From contig JBMNUF010000007.1 in the NCBI GenBank assembly GCA_050946115.1, positions 1 to 64,000 of the forward strand: a stretch of 64,000 bases of DNA, given 5' to 3'. Numbering within the stretch: the first letter of the stretch is position 1; the number at the start of each line of letters is the position of its first letter. The notes beneath the pieces were generated by a model. That model had not been told where the DNA came from, made no database searches, and saw only the letters and a list, made by a program, of their open reading frames with translations. Position numbers and translations under genes: made by a program. This DNA comes from CAYFRC01 sp050946115. GTDB taxonomy: Bacteria; Bacillota; Clostridia; Christensenellales; Aristaeellaceae. Shown here piece after piece: positions 45,407 to 53,097 of this stretch.

Positions 45407-46166
45407 GGCAAAATCCATCGCCACGCGCACGGCCGCGATCCTCTTTTGGCTATGCGCGTGGGAGCTTTTGAGCCGCGCCGTCGCGCAGGAATTGTTGCTC
45501 GTATCTCCCGTCAAGGCGGTAAAGACGCTTTGGCGCATGATGGGTACGGGCGATTTCTATCGCGCGGTGCTGTTTTCCTTCGGGAAAATCCTCACGGGGT
45601 TCGCGTTGGGGACGATCGCGGCGCTCCTCCTCGCGTGGGCGGGCAAGGCATCCGCCTTTGTGAAGGCGCTCCTCTCCCCCCTGATGACGGCAGCCAAGGC
45701 GATGCCCGTGGCTTCCTTCGTCATTTTGGCGCTCGTATGGATCAAGGCGGACAACCTTTCCGTCCTCATCGCGTTTTTGATGGTGCTGTCCGTGGTGTAC
45801 GGAAACGTCTTGACGGGGCTGGAGAATACGAGCACGGAGCTCCTCGAAATGGCGCGCGTGTTTCGGATGCGGCGCAGGGAACAAATCTCCGCGATCTACA
45901 TCCCGCAGGCGTTCCCCTATTTCCTTGCGGCGTGCCGCTCCGCGCTCGGAATGTGCTGGAAGGCGGGCGTCGCGGCGGAGGTCATCGGGCAGCCGGACGG
46001 CTCCATCGGCGATAAACTATACCGCGCGAAGCTGTTCTGGTCCACGGACGAACTGTTCGCGTGGACGCTCGCGATCGTCCTGATCAGCGTAGCGTTTGAG
46101 AAAATCGCGCTCGTGTTCTTTGCGCGCCTTTCGCACCTCTTCGGGGGAGGGCAAGCGCATGACTGA
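45342..46166 (+). CDS. ABC transporter permease, SsuC/TauC-like, 274 aa
   Basis: Membrane subunit of the importer with about six helices and the inner loop RMRRREQISAIYIPQAFPYFLAACRSALGMCWKAG, here split as the EAA-like coupling region followed by GVAAEVIGQ. The start lies 65 bases inside the binding-protein gene, supported by GGAGG seven bases ahead of the ATG. The basic, Ser-rich first 28 residues are cytoplasmic. Confidence 0.9.
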   Translation: MKKTPLPSAARCRTRRSIISDKAKSIATRTAAILFWLCAWELLSRAVAQELLLVSPVKAVKTLWRMMGTGDFYRAVLFSFGKILTGFALGTIAALLLAWAGKASAFVKALLSPLMTAAKAMPVASFVILALVWIKADNLSVLIAFLMVLSVVYGNVLTGLENTSTELLEMARVFRMRRREQISAIYIPQAFPYFLAACRSALGMCWKAGVAAEVIGQPDGSIGDKLYRAKLFWSTDELFAWTLAIVLISVAFEKIALVFFARLSHLFGGGQAHD

Positions 46167-46737
46167 AAAGATCGTATTTCAGAGTGTCGAAAAGGCATTC
46201 GGCGAAAAAACCGTGCTGCGCGATTTTTCCGCCACGTTTTCGCGCGGGGCGCCCTCGATGCTCTTCGGCGCGTCCGGCTGCGGCAAGACGACGGTTCTTA
46301 GACTCGCGGCGGGGCTGATTTCGCCGGACAGAGGGACGATTTCGGGAAATGAGGGCCGTATCGGCTGCGTCTTTCAGGAGGATCGGCTCATCATGCACCT
46401 GTCGGCGGCGAAAAACGTCCGACTGGTAACGGGAACGGATTCCGAAAGTATCCCGCGCCTCCTGTCCGCACTGGGGCTCCATCCCGAGGACGATGCGCCC
46501 GTATCGAAATACAGCGGCGGGATGCGCCGCCGCGTCGCGATCGCGCGCGCGCTCGTCGTACAGCCCGAAATCCTGCTCCTGGACGAGCCGTTTTCGGGGC
46601 TGGACGCCGCAGCGAAAGCGAACGCCGCGCGCCTGATCCGCAGGGAAGCCGAAAAGAGCGCGGTCATCCTCCTCGTCACGCACGACAGGGCGGACGCGGA
46701 AAGCATGGGCATACGCCAGATCATCGAAATGGGGTGA
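46159..46737 (+). CDS. ABC transporter ATPase, 192 aa
   Basis: ATP-hydrolysing subunit of the importer. Walker A GASGCGKT, Q-loop FQEDRL, signature YSGGMRRR (M for Q), Walker B ILLLDEPFSGLD and the H-loop VTHDR are all present. At 192 residues it is shorter than the usual ~250 and lacks the C-terminal tail. ATG at 46159 overlaps the permease stop by 8 bases and follows GGGGGAGGG. Confidence 0.94.
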   Translation: MTEKIVFQSVEKAFGEKTVLRDFSATFSRGAPSMLFGASGCGKTTVLRLAAGLISPDRGTISGNEGRIGCVFQEDRLIMHLSAAKNVRLVTGTDSESIPRLLSALGLHPEDDAPVSKYSGGMRRRVAIARALVVQPEILLLDEPFSGLDAAAKANAARLIRREAEKSAVILLVTHDRADAESMGIRQIIEMG

Positions 46738-46743
46738 ATCCTG

Positions 46744-47301
46744 TTGGATACGAGGGAAAAGCTGATCGTCGAGGGCATCCGCGAAATGGAGCGGTACGGG
46801 CTCAAATCATTTTCCGTGCGGCGCGTCGCGGCGGCGTGCGGCGTATCCTGCGCCGCGCCGTACAGGCACTTTCAGGATAAGCACGCATACGTCATGGCGA
46901 TGATCGGCTATATCAACGAGCAGTGGTACGCGCGCAAGTCCATAGCGGCGGCGCGCCGAGAAGGCGATCTGCGCGGGCAGATCGTGGAGATTTCCATGGA
47001 GTACGTGCGCTTTCTCACGGAAAACCCGCAGTTCCGCTCGATCATCATGCTGCGCGACGATTCCATGACGGCGGAGGAAAAGCGGCTGCAAAGGGAAATC
47101 AGCAAGGGCACGAACGAGATCATCGACGCATACTGCAAGTCGGTACATATGCCGCCCGACGTGCGCGCGCGAAAGACCTTCGTCGTTCGGTCGCTGATCT
47201 ACGGCTCGGCGCTGATGCTCGACAGCGGCGCGCTGGAAGACTCCCCGGACACGCACGAAATCATTCGCGCCTGCATCGAGCGGGAATTTATCCTCGATTG
47301 A
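46744..47301 (+). CDS. TetR/AcrR-family regulator, 185 aa
   Basis: A dimeric repressor with an N-terminal helix-turn-helix: EGIREMERYGLKSFSVRRVA followed by AACGVSCAAPYRHFQDKHAYV. The C-terminal helical ligand domain is divergent. It uses a TTG start with GGGGTGA upstream, six bases after the ATPase stop, so it is cotranscribed with the ABC genes. A perfect TGATAAC palindrome lies at the degV promoter just downstream and is a good candidate operator. Confidence 0.88.
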   Translation: MDTREKLIVEGIREMERYGLKSFSVRRVAAACGVSCAAPYRHFQDKHAYVMAMIGYINEQWYARKSIAAARREGDLRGQIVEISMEYVRFLTENPQFRSIIMLRDDSMTAEEKRLQREISKGTNEIIDAYCKSVHMPPDVRARKTFVVRSLIYGSALMLDSGALEDSPDTHEIIRACIEREFILD

Positions 47302-47334
47302 CAGAAAATGCCACACTTCCTTCATAAATAAAGA

Positions 47335-47363
47335 TTGACAAATGTGGCAAATCGGTGTATAAT
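47335..47363 (+). promoter_or_regulatory. Promoter of degV
   Basis: TTGACA, 17 bases, TATAAT: a perfect consensus promoter. Confidence 0.9.
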
Positions 47364-47373
47364 AGCCCTTAAA

Positions 47374-47388
47374 GTTATCACTGATAAC
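47374..47388. promoter_or_regulatory. 15-bp palindromic operator at degV
   Basis: GTTATCA-C-TGATAAC is a perfect palindrome starting ten bases after the -10 box, so it covers the first transcribed bases and ends two bases before the ribosome binding site. The half-site resembles tetO half-sites. The TetR-family gene ending 72 bases upstream is the obvious candidate binder. Confidence 0.65.
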
Positions 47389-47404
47389 ATGGGGAGGTAT
47401 GACT

Positions 47405-48283
47405 ATGGCATACGAATTTGAAATCGTAACGGATTCGTCGTGCGACTTTTCCGGGGAATGGCTCAAAAAGCTGAATCTGCATATGGTGCCGCTGGAGGTC
47501 GAGATGGAGGGCAGGCGGTTCCCGAACGACGCCGATTGGCCGCATATGTCGAGGTCCGATTTTTACAACGCGCTGCGGGAGGGCAAGAGGGCGAAGACCT
47601 CCGCGCCGTCGTCGGAGAGCTTTGCCGCCGCGATGAGGCCTTATTTGGAGGCAGGGCGCGACGTGCTCGTGGTGACCATATCCTCCGCGCTCTCCGGGTC
47701 GTTCAACGCGGCGTCGGTCGCGGTGCAGGATATGCGCGAACAGTTTCCCGAGCGCACGATCGAATGCATCGATTCGCTGAGCGCATCTCTCGGAATGGGC
47801 ATGCTTTTATACTATATGAACGAGCAGCGCCTCTTGGGCCGCACCGCCTTGGAAGTCAAGGAGTATGCGGAAAAGCTCATATTCAAACAGTGCCACTGGT
47901 TTACCGTGGACGATCTCATGTTCTTAAAGCGCGGCGGCAGGGTCTCCGCAACGTCGGCGATGCTCGGCACGCTTTTGAACATCAAGCCCGTGATGCACAT
48001 GGACGACCTGGGGCGGCTGACCTATGTCGAGAAGGCGCGCGGGCGCAAGGCGTCCCTGCGGGCGCTCATGGAAAAGATGAAGGAGAGCGCGGCGGAGCCT
48101 TTCGGCGAGCGGCTCGTCTTTATCAGCCAGGGCGACTGCATGGAGGACGCGCAATTTCTGGCGGATTTGGTGCGCGAAAACTGCGGCGCGCGCGATGTGA
48201 TGATCGGGGACGTGAGGCCCGTGATCGGCGCGCACTCGGGGCCGGGTACGGTCGCGCTGTTCTTCATCGGGAAGCAGCGATAA
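47405..48283 (+). CDS. DegV-family fatty-acid-binding protein, 292 aa
   Basis: DegV/FakB proteins hold a fatty acid for phosphorylation by FakA. Family motifs: VTDSSCDF, KTSAPSSESF, TISSALSGSFNAA, the RGGRVSATSAMLG segment and the C-terminal GAHSGPGTVALFF. ATG 47405 has GGGGAGG seven bases ahead; an ATG two codons earlier is too close. No fakA gene is near. Control by the upstream TetR-type regulator is likely from the palindrome. Confidence 0.93.
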   Translation: MAYEFEIVTDSSCDFSGEWLKKLNLHMVPLEVEMEGRRFPNDADWPHMSRSDFYNALREGKRAKTSAPSSESFAAAMRPYLEAGRDVLVVTISSALSGSFNAASVAVQDMREQFPERTIECIDSLSASLGMGMLLYYMNEQRLLGRTALEVKEYAEKLIFKQCHWFTVDDLMFLKRGGRVSATSAMLGTLLNIKPVMHMDDLGRLTYVEKARGRKASLRALMEKMKESAAEPFGERLVFISQGDCMEDAQFLADLVRENCGARDVMIGDVRPVIGAHSGPGTVALFFIGKQR

Positions 48284-48290
48284 CTTTTGC

Positions 48291-48319
48291 TTGACGAAGC
48301 GCATTCTGTTGTGTAAAAT
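48291..48319 (+). promoter_or_regulatory. Promoter of the XRE/S24 regulator gene
   Basis: TTGACG, 17 bases, TAAAAT, immediately after the degV stop. Confidence 0.75.
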
Positions 48320-48324
48320 AGCAT

Positions 48325-48350
48325 GGCGGGGGATCGGTCTGTCCCCCGCC
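48325..48350 (+). terminator. GC-rich hairpin between degV and the XRE/S24 gene
   Basis: GGCGGGGGA pairs perfectly with TCCCCCGCC over an 8-base loop and is followed by GTTTCC. It can end the degV message, but it also lies at the very 5' end of the transcript from the 48291 promoter, where it would form a protective or regulatory leader hairpin. The U-tract is poor. Confidence 0.5.
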
Positions 48351-48382
48351 GTTTCCATAACGAAATACGGGAGGATATCGAC

Positions 48383-49096
48383 ATGAGCCGTCTCGGCGAA
48401 ACGATCCGAAGGGCGAGATTGGAAAAGGGCATGAGCGAAAAGGCGCTCGGGAAAAAGTGCGGCTTCGCGGAATCCTACATCAGGGATGTGGAGTCCGGCA
48501 GGCGCATCGTGTCCGACGAGCAGGCGCAGCGGATTTTGAAGACTTTGGGCGTGAATAACCCCATCTCAACGGAACTGGAAGTGGCGCAGGAGCCGGAGGT
48601 CAAGCTCCGCCCGCGGCCGCGCCCCTACATACTGCCCGTGCGGCAAGAGGAAGCCTCCGAATCCGCGACAAAGGAAGAAGTTACCCAAGAGCAAAACGAC
48701 GCATGGCTCGACGCGCTGGGCGGCGTGGTAAAGCGCGTGCCCGTCATGGACGAAGCGGGGCTCGTGCTCGACCACGTGTTGGAGCCGGTCATCGGCGGGA
48801 AGATCGAGGGCGGCGCGCCAGACAAGGTGCTGTATTTCCGCATGCCGGATAACGCCCTGAGCGGATACAGGGTATATGCGGGCGATCTGCTGCTGACCGT
48901 GCCCGCGAAGACTCCCGTGGACGATGCGATCATGCTCTTGCAGCACAGGGGCGCGCGGATCGTGCGGAAGATCGCGAAACTGGACGGCGGAAAGCTGCTC
49001 TTGCAATCCTACGACAGGGAGTTCAAGGGCGAAAGGGTCGAGCTGAAGGAAGTGTTGATCCTGGGGCAGTGCGTCCGCCTGATGCGCAGGCTGTAA
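48383..49096 (+). CDS. XRE helix-turn-helix protein with LexA/S24-like C-terminus, 237 aa
   Basis: Residues ~3-60 are a Cro/CI-type helix-turn-helix (LGETIRRARLEKGMSEKALG, with ESYIRDVESGRR). A Glu/Lys-rich linker leads to a C-terminal part that fits the S24/LexA fold: DNALSGYRVYAGDLLLTV aligns with the LexA G-D-S-M..G-D segment, and VRKIAKLDGGKLLLQS aligns with the catalytic-lysine strand. In this by-eye alignment the catalytic Ser is Ala, so self-cleavage is doubtful. ATG follows GGGAGG. Target genes unknown. Confidence 0.85.
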   Translation: MSRLGETIRRARLEKGMSEKALGKKCGFAESYIRDVESGRRIVSDEQAQRILKTLGVNNPISTELEVAQEPEVKLRPRPRPYILPVRQEEASESATKEEVTQEQNDAWLDALGGVVKRVPVMDEAGLVLDHVLEPVIGGKIEGGAPDKVLYFRMPDNALSGYRVYAGDLLLTVPAKTPVDDAIMLLQHRGARIVRKIAKLDGGKLLLQSYDREFKGERVELKEVLILGQCVRLMRRL

Positions 49097-49109
49097 TTCC
49101 AACGAATCC

Positions 49110-49125
49110 GCGTTCGGAAGGGATT
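49110..49125. repeat. 16-bp direct repeat, left of AAC(3) gene
   Basis: GCGTTCGGAAGGGATT occurs here and again at 49967-49982, on either side of the acetyltransferase gene. With one mismatch the match extends four bases leftwards (ATCC versus ATCT). Confidence 0.85.
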
Positions 49126-49143
49126 TGTGAAAGAGGGTCTGCC

Positions 49144-49884
49144 ATGCACAGCTATTCGTCCCTTACAAATGATCTCGAAACCATGGGGCTTCAGAGAAGC
49201 GGAACGCTGCTTGCGCATACATCCATGAAATCCATCGGTCAGGTCGACGGCGGAGCAGATACCGTGCTGGATGTGCTGATGGATTTTCATCGCGATAGCG
49301 GCTTGTTTGCAATGCCGTCGCTGACTTGGGATCTCGCTCTGCAGGAAGAGCCGGTGTTTGATGTGCTCCACGAACCGACGGTCGTCGGGTTGCTTCCCGA
49401 AATGTTCCGCAGGCGGGAGGGAACGATACGCTCATGGCATCCGACGCACTCCATGTGCGCCTACGGGAAGGACGCCAAAGCCTTCCTTGCAAACGACAGA
49501 AATACGCACACGCCATGCGCGAAAGAATCCGCATGGCACAAATTGATCGAGCAAAACGCCACCATCCTGATGATCGGGTGTGATTTGACATCCTGCACAT
49601 TCCTGCACGGAACGGAAGAGTGGGCAAATGTTCCGAATCGCCTGAACTCGCCCGTACGCTTCACGATCATACCGCCTGACGGCAAGAAATACGCGACAGA
49701 TTCACGGCCGCATCGCGGAAATCCTTCGGAACAGTACCACCGCATCGAGAGCGACCTTATAACGGGAGGCGCTTTGACCTTCGGGAAATTCGGCGATGCC
49801 GAGGTTCGTATCCTAAACGCAAAAAAGACGTGGGAGGTCGCGCATTCTGTCCTGAAGGCAAATCCGCACCTGTTTGACGAATAA
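49144..49884 (+). CDS. AAC(3)-family N-acetyltransferase, 246 aa
   Basis: Fold and motifs of aminoglycoside 3-N-acetyltransferases: LLAHTSMKSIGQVDGG, LFAMPSLTWD, the catalytic-His region IRSWHPTHSMCAYGKDA, and MIGCDLTSCTFLHGTEEWA. It is a little shorter than characterised AAC(3) enzymes (~260-290). Relatives include acyltransferases not tied to resistance, so activity on an aminoglycoside is not proven. Start ATG follows AGAGGG by seven bases. Base composition is more AT-rich than the genes to the left, and 16-bp direct repeats flank it. Confidence 0.88.
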   Translation: MHSYSSLTNDLETMGLQRSGTLLAHTSMKSIGQVDGGADTVLDVLMDFHRDSGLFAMPSLTWDLALQEEPVFDVLHEPTVVGLLPEMFRRREGTIRSWHPTHSMCAYGKDAKAFLANDRNTHTPCAKESAWHKLIEQNATILMIGCDLTSCTFLHGTEEWANVPNRLNSPVRFTIIPPDGKKYATDSRPHRGNPSEQYHRIESDLITGGALTFGKFGDAEVRILNAKKTWEVAHSVLKANPHLFDE

Positions 49885-49966
49885 TGAAGTGGTTCCCCCC
49901 GTTTTGTGGCACTTTGTATGCAATTCTCTCGATTTAGGAGCTCGATACCGTTGTTCGTTCGCATCT

Positions 49967-49982
49967 GCGTTCGGAAGGGATT
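49967..49982. repeat. 16-bp direct repeat, right of AAC(3) gene
   Basis: Second copy of GCGTTCGGAAGGGATT, 857 bp from the first. Confidence 0.85.
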
Positions 49983-50010
49983 GCAGTGTACGTTTTTCGC
50001 CGGATAGACG

Positions 50011-50039
50011 TTGCAGCATGGCAACGCTTGTGCTATAAT
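50011..50039 (+). promoter_or_regulatory. Promoter of the MmeI-like gene
   Basis: TTGCAG, 17 bases, TATAAT. Confidence 0.72.
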
Positions 50040-50078
50040 CCTTATGGATGATTGCTTGTAGAATTGAGGTATATTGCC

Positions 50079-52871
50079 ATGACAGCTGTACAGCAGCGCC
50101 AAGCAGCAAAAGAATTTGCCACATTCTGGAAGGGGAAAGGCTATGAAAAAGGTGAAAGCCAAACTTTTTGGCTACACCTGCTGCGCGACGTTTACGGCGT
50201 TGAAAAACCGCAGGAATACATCGTATTTGAAGATCAGGTTCGCCTCGACAATACAAGCTTTATCGACGGCAATATCGCGGCGACGCATGTATTAATCGAG
50301 CAGAAAAGCATCGATAAAGACCTGCGCAAGCCGATCAGGCAATCGGACGGCTCGCTGCTTAATCCTTTTCAGCAGGCAAAGCGGTATGCAGCCGAATTGC
50401 CGTATTCCCAGCGCCCACGCTGGATTGTGACCTGTAATTTCCGCTCCTTTCTCATTTACGATATGGAACGACCGTCAGGCGAGCCTGAAGAAATCCTGCT
50501 TGAAAACCTGCCGGAGGAATACTACCGCCTGAATTTCCTCATCGATACGGACGATGCCAACATCAAAAAGGAAATGGAAATTTCCATACAGGCGGGCGAA
50601 CTCGTCGGCCGCCTGTACGACGCTTTTCTGAAACAATACATAGACCCGACCGCGGAACACACGCTGAAAAGCCTGAATATGCTGTGCGTGCGCATTGTCT
50701 TCTGCCTGTACGCGGAGGATGCGGGCATATTCGGCAGGCATGGAATGTTCCACGATTATTTGCGCAACAAGGGCTTGAAAAATGCCCGCAGAGCGCTGAT
50801 CGACCTGTTCCGAATTCTGGATGTGGAACCCGAAGACCGCGACCCATACCTTGCGGAGGACGACCCGAAGCTCGCCGCATTTCCGTATGTGAACGGCGGC
50901 TTGTTTTCCGATGAAAACATCGAGATTCCCGCGCTGAATGAAGAGATTTTCGAGCTGCTGCTCTCCAAGGCGAGCGAGGATTTTGACTGGAGCCAAATCT
51001 CCCCGACCATATTCGGCGCTGTGTTTGAAAGCACGTTGAACCCAGAAACAAGGCGCAAGGGAGGAATGCACTATACGTCTATTGAGAACATCCACAAGGT
51101 GATCGACCCGCTGTTTTTGGACGATTTGAATGCCGAATTTGAAGAGATCAAATCCAACTCCATCGAACGCACGCGCATGCGCCGATTGGAAGAGTTTCAG
51201 GACAAGCTCGCCGAACTGCGCTTTTTGGATCCTGCGGCGGGCAGCGGAAACTTCCTGACGGAAACCTATCTCTCCCTGCGCGAACTGGAAAATAAGGTGA
51301 TCGATGCAAAGTATCGCGGGCAGGTATCCATGGGGCTGGAGGGAACAAACCCGATAAAGGTTTCAATCGGGCAGTTTTACGGTATCGAAATCAACGACTT
51401 CGCCGCGACGGTCGCAAAAACGGCGCTGTGGATTGCGGAATCGCAGATGATGAAGAAGACAGAAGATATCGTCCACATGAATTTGGATTTTCTTCCGCTG
51501 AAAAGCTATGTGAACATCGTTGAGGGCAACGCCCTGCGCATCGACTGGAACGATGTTATTCCTGCAAGTGAACTGTCCTATATTATGGGAAACCCGCCGT
51601 TTGTCGGTGCGCGGATGATGGATGAAGCGCAGAAGGCAGATGTTGTGGACACATTTGGCAAACAATGGAAAAATGTAGGCGATTTGGATTATGTATGTTG
51701 CTGGTATAAAAAAGCCTGTGAAATGATGATGTGCACTTCTATTCGTGCGGCGTTGGTTTCTACCAATTCCGTTACGCAAGGGGAAGCGGTTGCCAACTTA
51801 TGGAAACCGCTGTTTGAGCAGGGCGTTCATATCGACTTTGCACATAGAACCTTCCGATGGGACAGTGAATCCAATTCCACAGCACACGTGCACTGCGTAA
51901 TTATCGGGTTTAGTATTGCGCCAAATCTCACGCGAAAAGTCATATACGACAACGGCAGACTGCAATATGTTTCCAATATTAATGCGTATCTGATTGACGC
52001 TGATAACGTGTTTGTGGAAAGCCGCTCAAAGCCCATATGTGATGTACCTGAAATCGGCATCGGCAATAAGCCGATTGACGACGGCAATTACCTCTTTACG
52101 GAAGAAGAAATGCATGCATTTGTCAAAGCCGAACCGGCTTCAAAAGGATACTTCCATCCTTGGTACGGCGCATATGAATTTATTAACCGCAAGCCACGCT
52201 ACTGCCTGTGGTTGGGTGATTGCCCACCCAATGAGTTACGGAAAATGCCGATGTGTTTGAAGCGCGTGGAGGCAGTACGCGATTTTCGTTTGTCGAGCAA
52301 AAGCGAGGGGACGCGGAAAATAGCCGATAAACCGACGAGATTTCACGTGGAAAATATGCCGAAAGGGCGATATATCGTTATACCACAAGTATCGTCGCAA
52401 AGAAGAAAATATGTGCCTATGGGCTATATGGATGATGGCGTTCTTTGCAGTGACAAAGTACGAATTATGCCACAAGGGAGATTATATCACTTTGGCGTGT
52501 TGGAATCGAATGTTCATATGTCTTGGTTGAGAGCCGTATGCTGTAGACTTAAAAGCGATTACAGCTATACCGTAAACAACGTATATAACTCTTTCCCGTG
52601 GCCGAACCCTACCGACGCGCAAAAAGCGAAGATCGAACAGACCGCGCAGGCGATTCTCGACGCGCGGGCGCTGTACCCCGATAGCAGCCTCGCCGACCTG
52701 TACGACGAACTAACCATGCCACCGGAGTTGCGCACAGCCCACCAACAGAATGACCGCGCCGTGATGGAAGCATACGGAATCACAAGAGGACATCCCGCGT
52801 ATACGTCCGAAAGCGCCTGCGTTGCAGAGCTAATGCGGCGCTATCAGGCATTAACGGCAGCAATGGACTAA
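50079..52871 (+). CDS. MmeI-type (type IIL) restriction-modification enzyme, 930 aa
   Basis: One polypeptide that methylates and cuts DNA. The N-terminal nuclease has D63-x10-E74-Q-K76 (IEQKS), a PD-(D/E)xK site. A helical connector leads to the N6-adenine methyltransferase with motif I FLDPAAGSGNFLTE (~381-394) and catalytic IMGNPPF (~503-509). Residues ~600-830 form the target-recognition part, and the C-terminal YNSFPWPNPT segment and helical end match the family. No frameshift or missing motif is seen, so the enzyme looks complete. DNA is AT-richer than the flanks, suggesting transfer. The recognition site cannot be predicted by eye. Confidence 0.92.
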   Translation: MTAVQQRQAAKEFATFWKGKGYEKGESQTFWLHLLRDVYGVEKPQEYIVFEDQVRLDNTSFIDGNIAATHVLIEQKSIDKDLRKPIRQSDGSLLNPFQQAKRYAAELPYSQRPRWIVTCNFRSFLIYDMERPSGEPEEILLENLPEEYYRLNFLIDTDDANIKKEMEISIQAGELVGRLYDAFLKQYIDPTAEHTLKSLNMLCVRIVFCLYAEDAGIFGRHGMFHDYLRNKGLKNARRALIDLFRILDVEPEDRDPYLAEDDPKLAAFPYVNGGLFSDENIEIPALNEEIFELLLSKASEDFDWSQISPTIFGAVFESTLNPETRRKGGMHYTSIENIHKVIDPLFLDDLNAEFEEIKSNSIERTRMRRLEEFQDKLAELRFLDPAAGSGNFLTETYLSLRELENKVIDAKYRGQVSMGLEGTNPIKVSIGQFYGIEINDFAATVAKTALWIAESQMMKKTEDIVHMNLDFLPLKSYVNIVEGNALRIDWNDVIPASELSYIMGNPPFVGARMMDEAQKADVVDTFGKQWKNVGDLDYVCCWYKKACEMMMCTSIRAALVSTNSVTQGEAVANLWKPLFEQGVHIDFAHRTFRWDSESNSTAHVHCVIIGFSIAPNLTRKVIYDNGRLQYVSNINAYLIDADNVFVESRSKPICDVPEIGIGNKPIDDGNYLFTEEEMHAFVKAEPASKGYFHPWYGAYEFINRKPRYCLWLGDCPPNELRKMPMCLKRVEAVRDFRLSSKSEGTRKIADKPTRFHVENMPKGRYIVIPQVSSQRRKYVPMGYMDDGVLCSDKVRIMPQGRLYHFGVLESNVHMSWLRAVCCRLKSDYSYTVNNVYNSFPWPNPTDAQKAKIEQTAQAILDARALYPDSSLADLYDELTMPPELRTAHQQNDRAVMEAYGITRGHPAYTSESACVAELMRRYQALTAAMD

Positions 52872-52885
52872 AATAACGTGCCATG

Positions 52886-52924
52886 CTTGTCGCCTACCGA
52901 TTTTCAGTAGATACAAGCGACAAG
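52886..52924. other. Nested inverted repeat after the MmeI-like gene
   Basis: CTTGTCGC (52886-52893) pairs with GCGACAAG (52917-52924), with CTAC/GTAG forming an inner hairpin. There is no T-run, so it is not a standard terminator. The rest of 52872-53050 shows no gene. Confidence 0.4.
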
Positions 52925-53046
52925 TACCAAATCGATCGAACAGGACATAAAAAGAAACCCTTATGTTGTGCTCTATCAAACGATATTGCGCGATATGGTT
53001 CTTTCTAAAATACCTTTCGGTTCTTCTTCACGAGGTCGCCACAGAT

Positions 53047-53091
53047 AGCAAAACGCGGGCATAGGAGGGAAAACCTCATATGCCCGCGTTT
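53047..53091 (-). terminator. Terminator of the radical SAM operon
   Basis: A perfect 13-bp stem (53051-53063 with 53079-53091) with a further GAGG/CCTC pairing in the loop. On the minus strand it ends in GTTTTGC just after the radical SAM stop; on the plus strand it may also stop MmeI-like transcripts. Confidence 0.8.
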
Positions 53092-53097
53092 CTCTCG

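Noticed and set aside
47309..47349. TGCCACA / TGTGGCA inverted repeat around the degV -35 box
   Set aside because: The arms are 27 bases apart and lack a T-run, so neither a terminator nor a compact operator is convincing; the GTTATCA palindrome is the stronger candidate.
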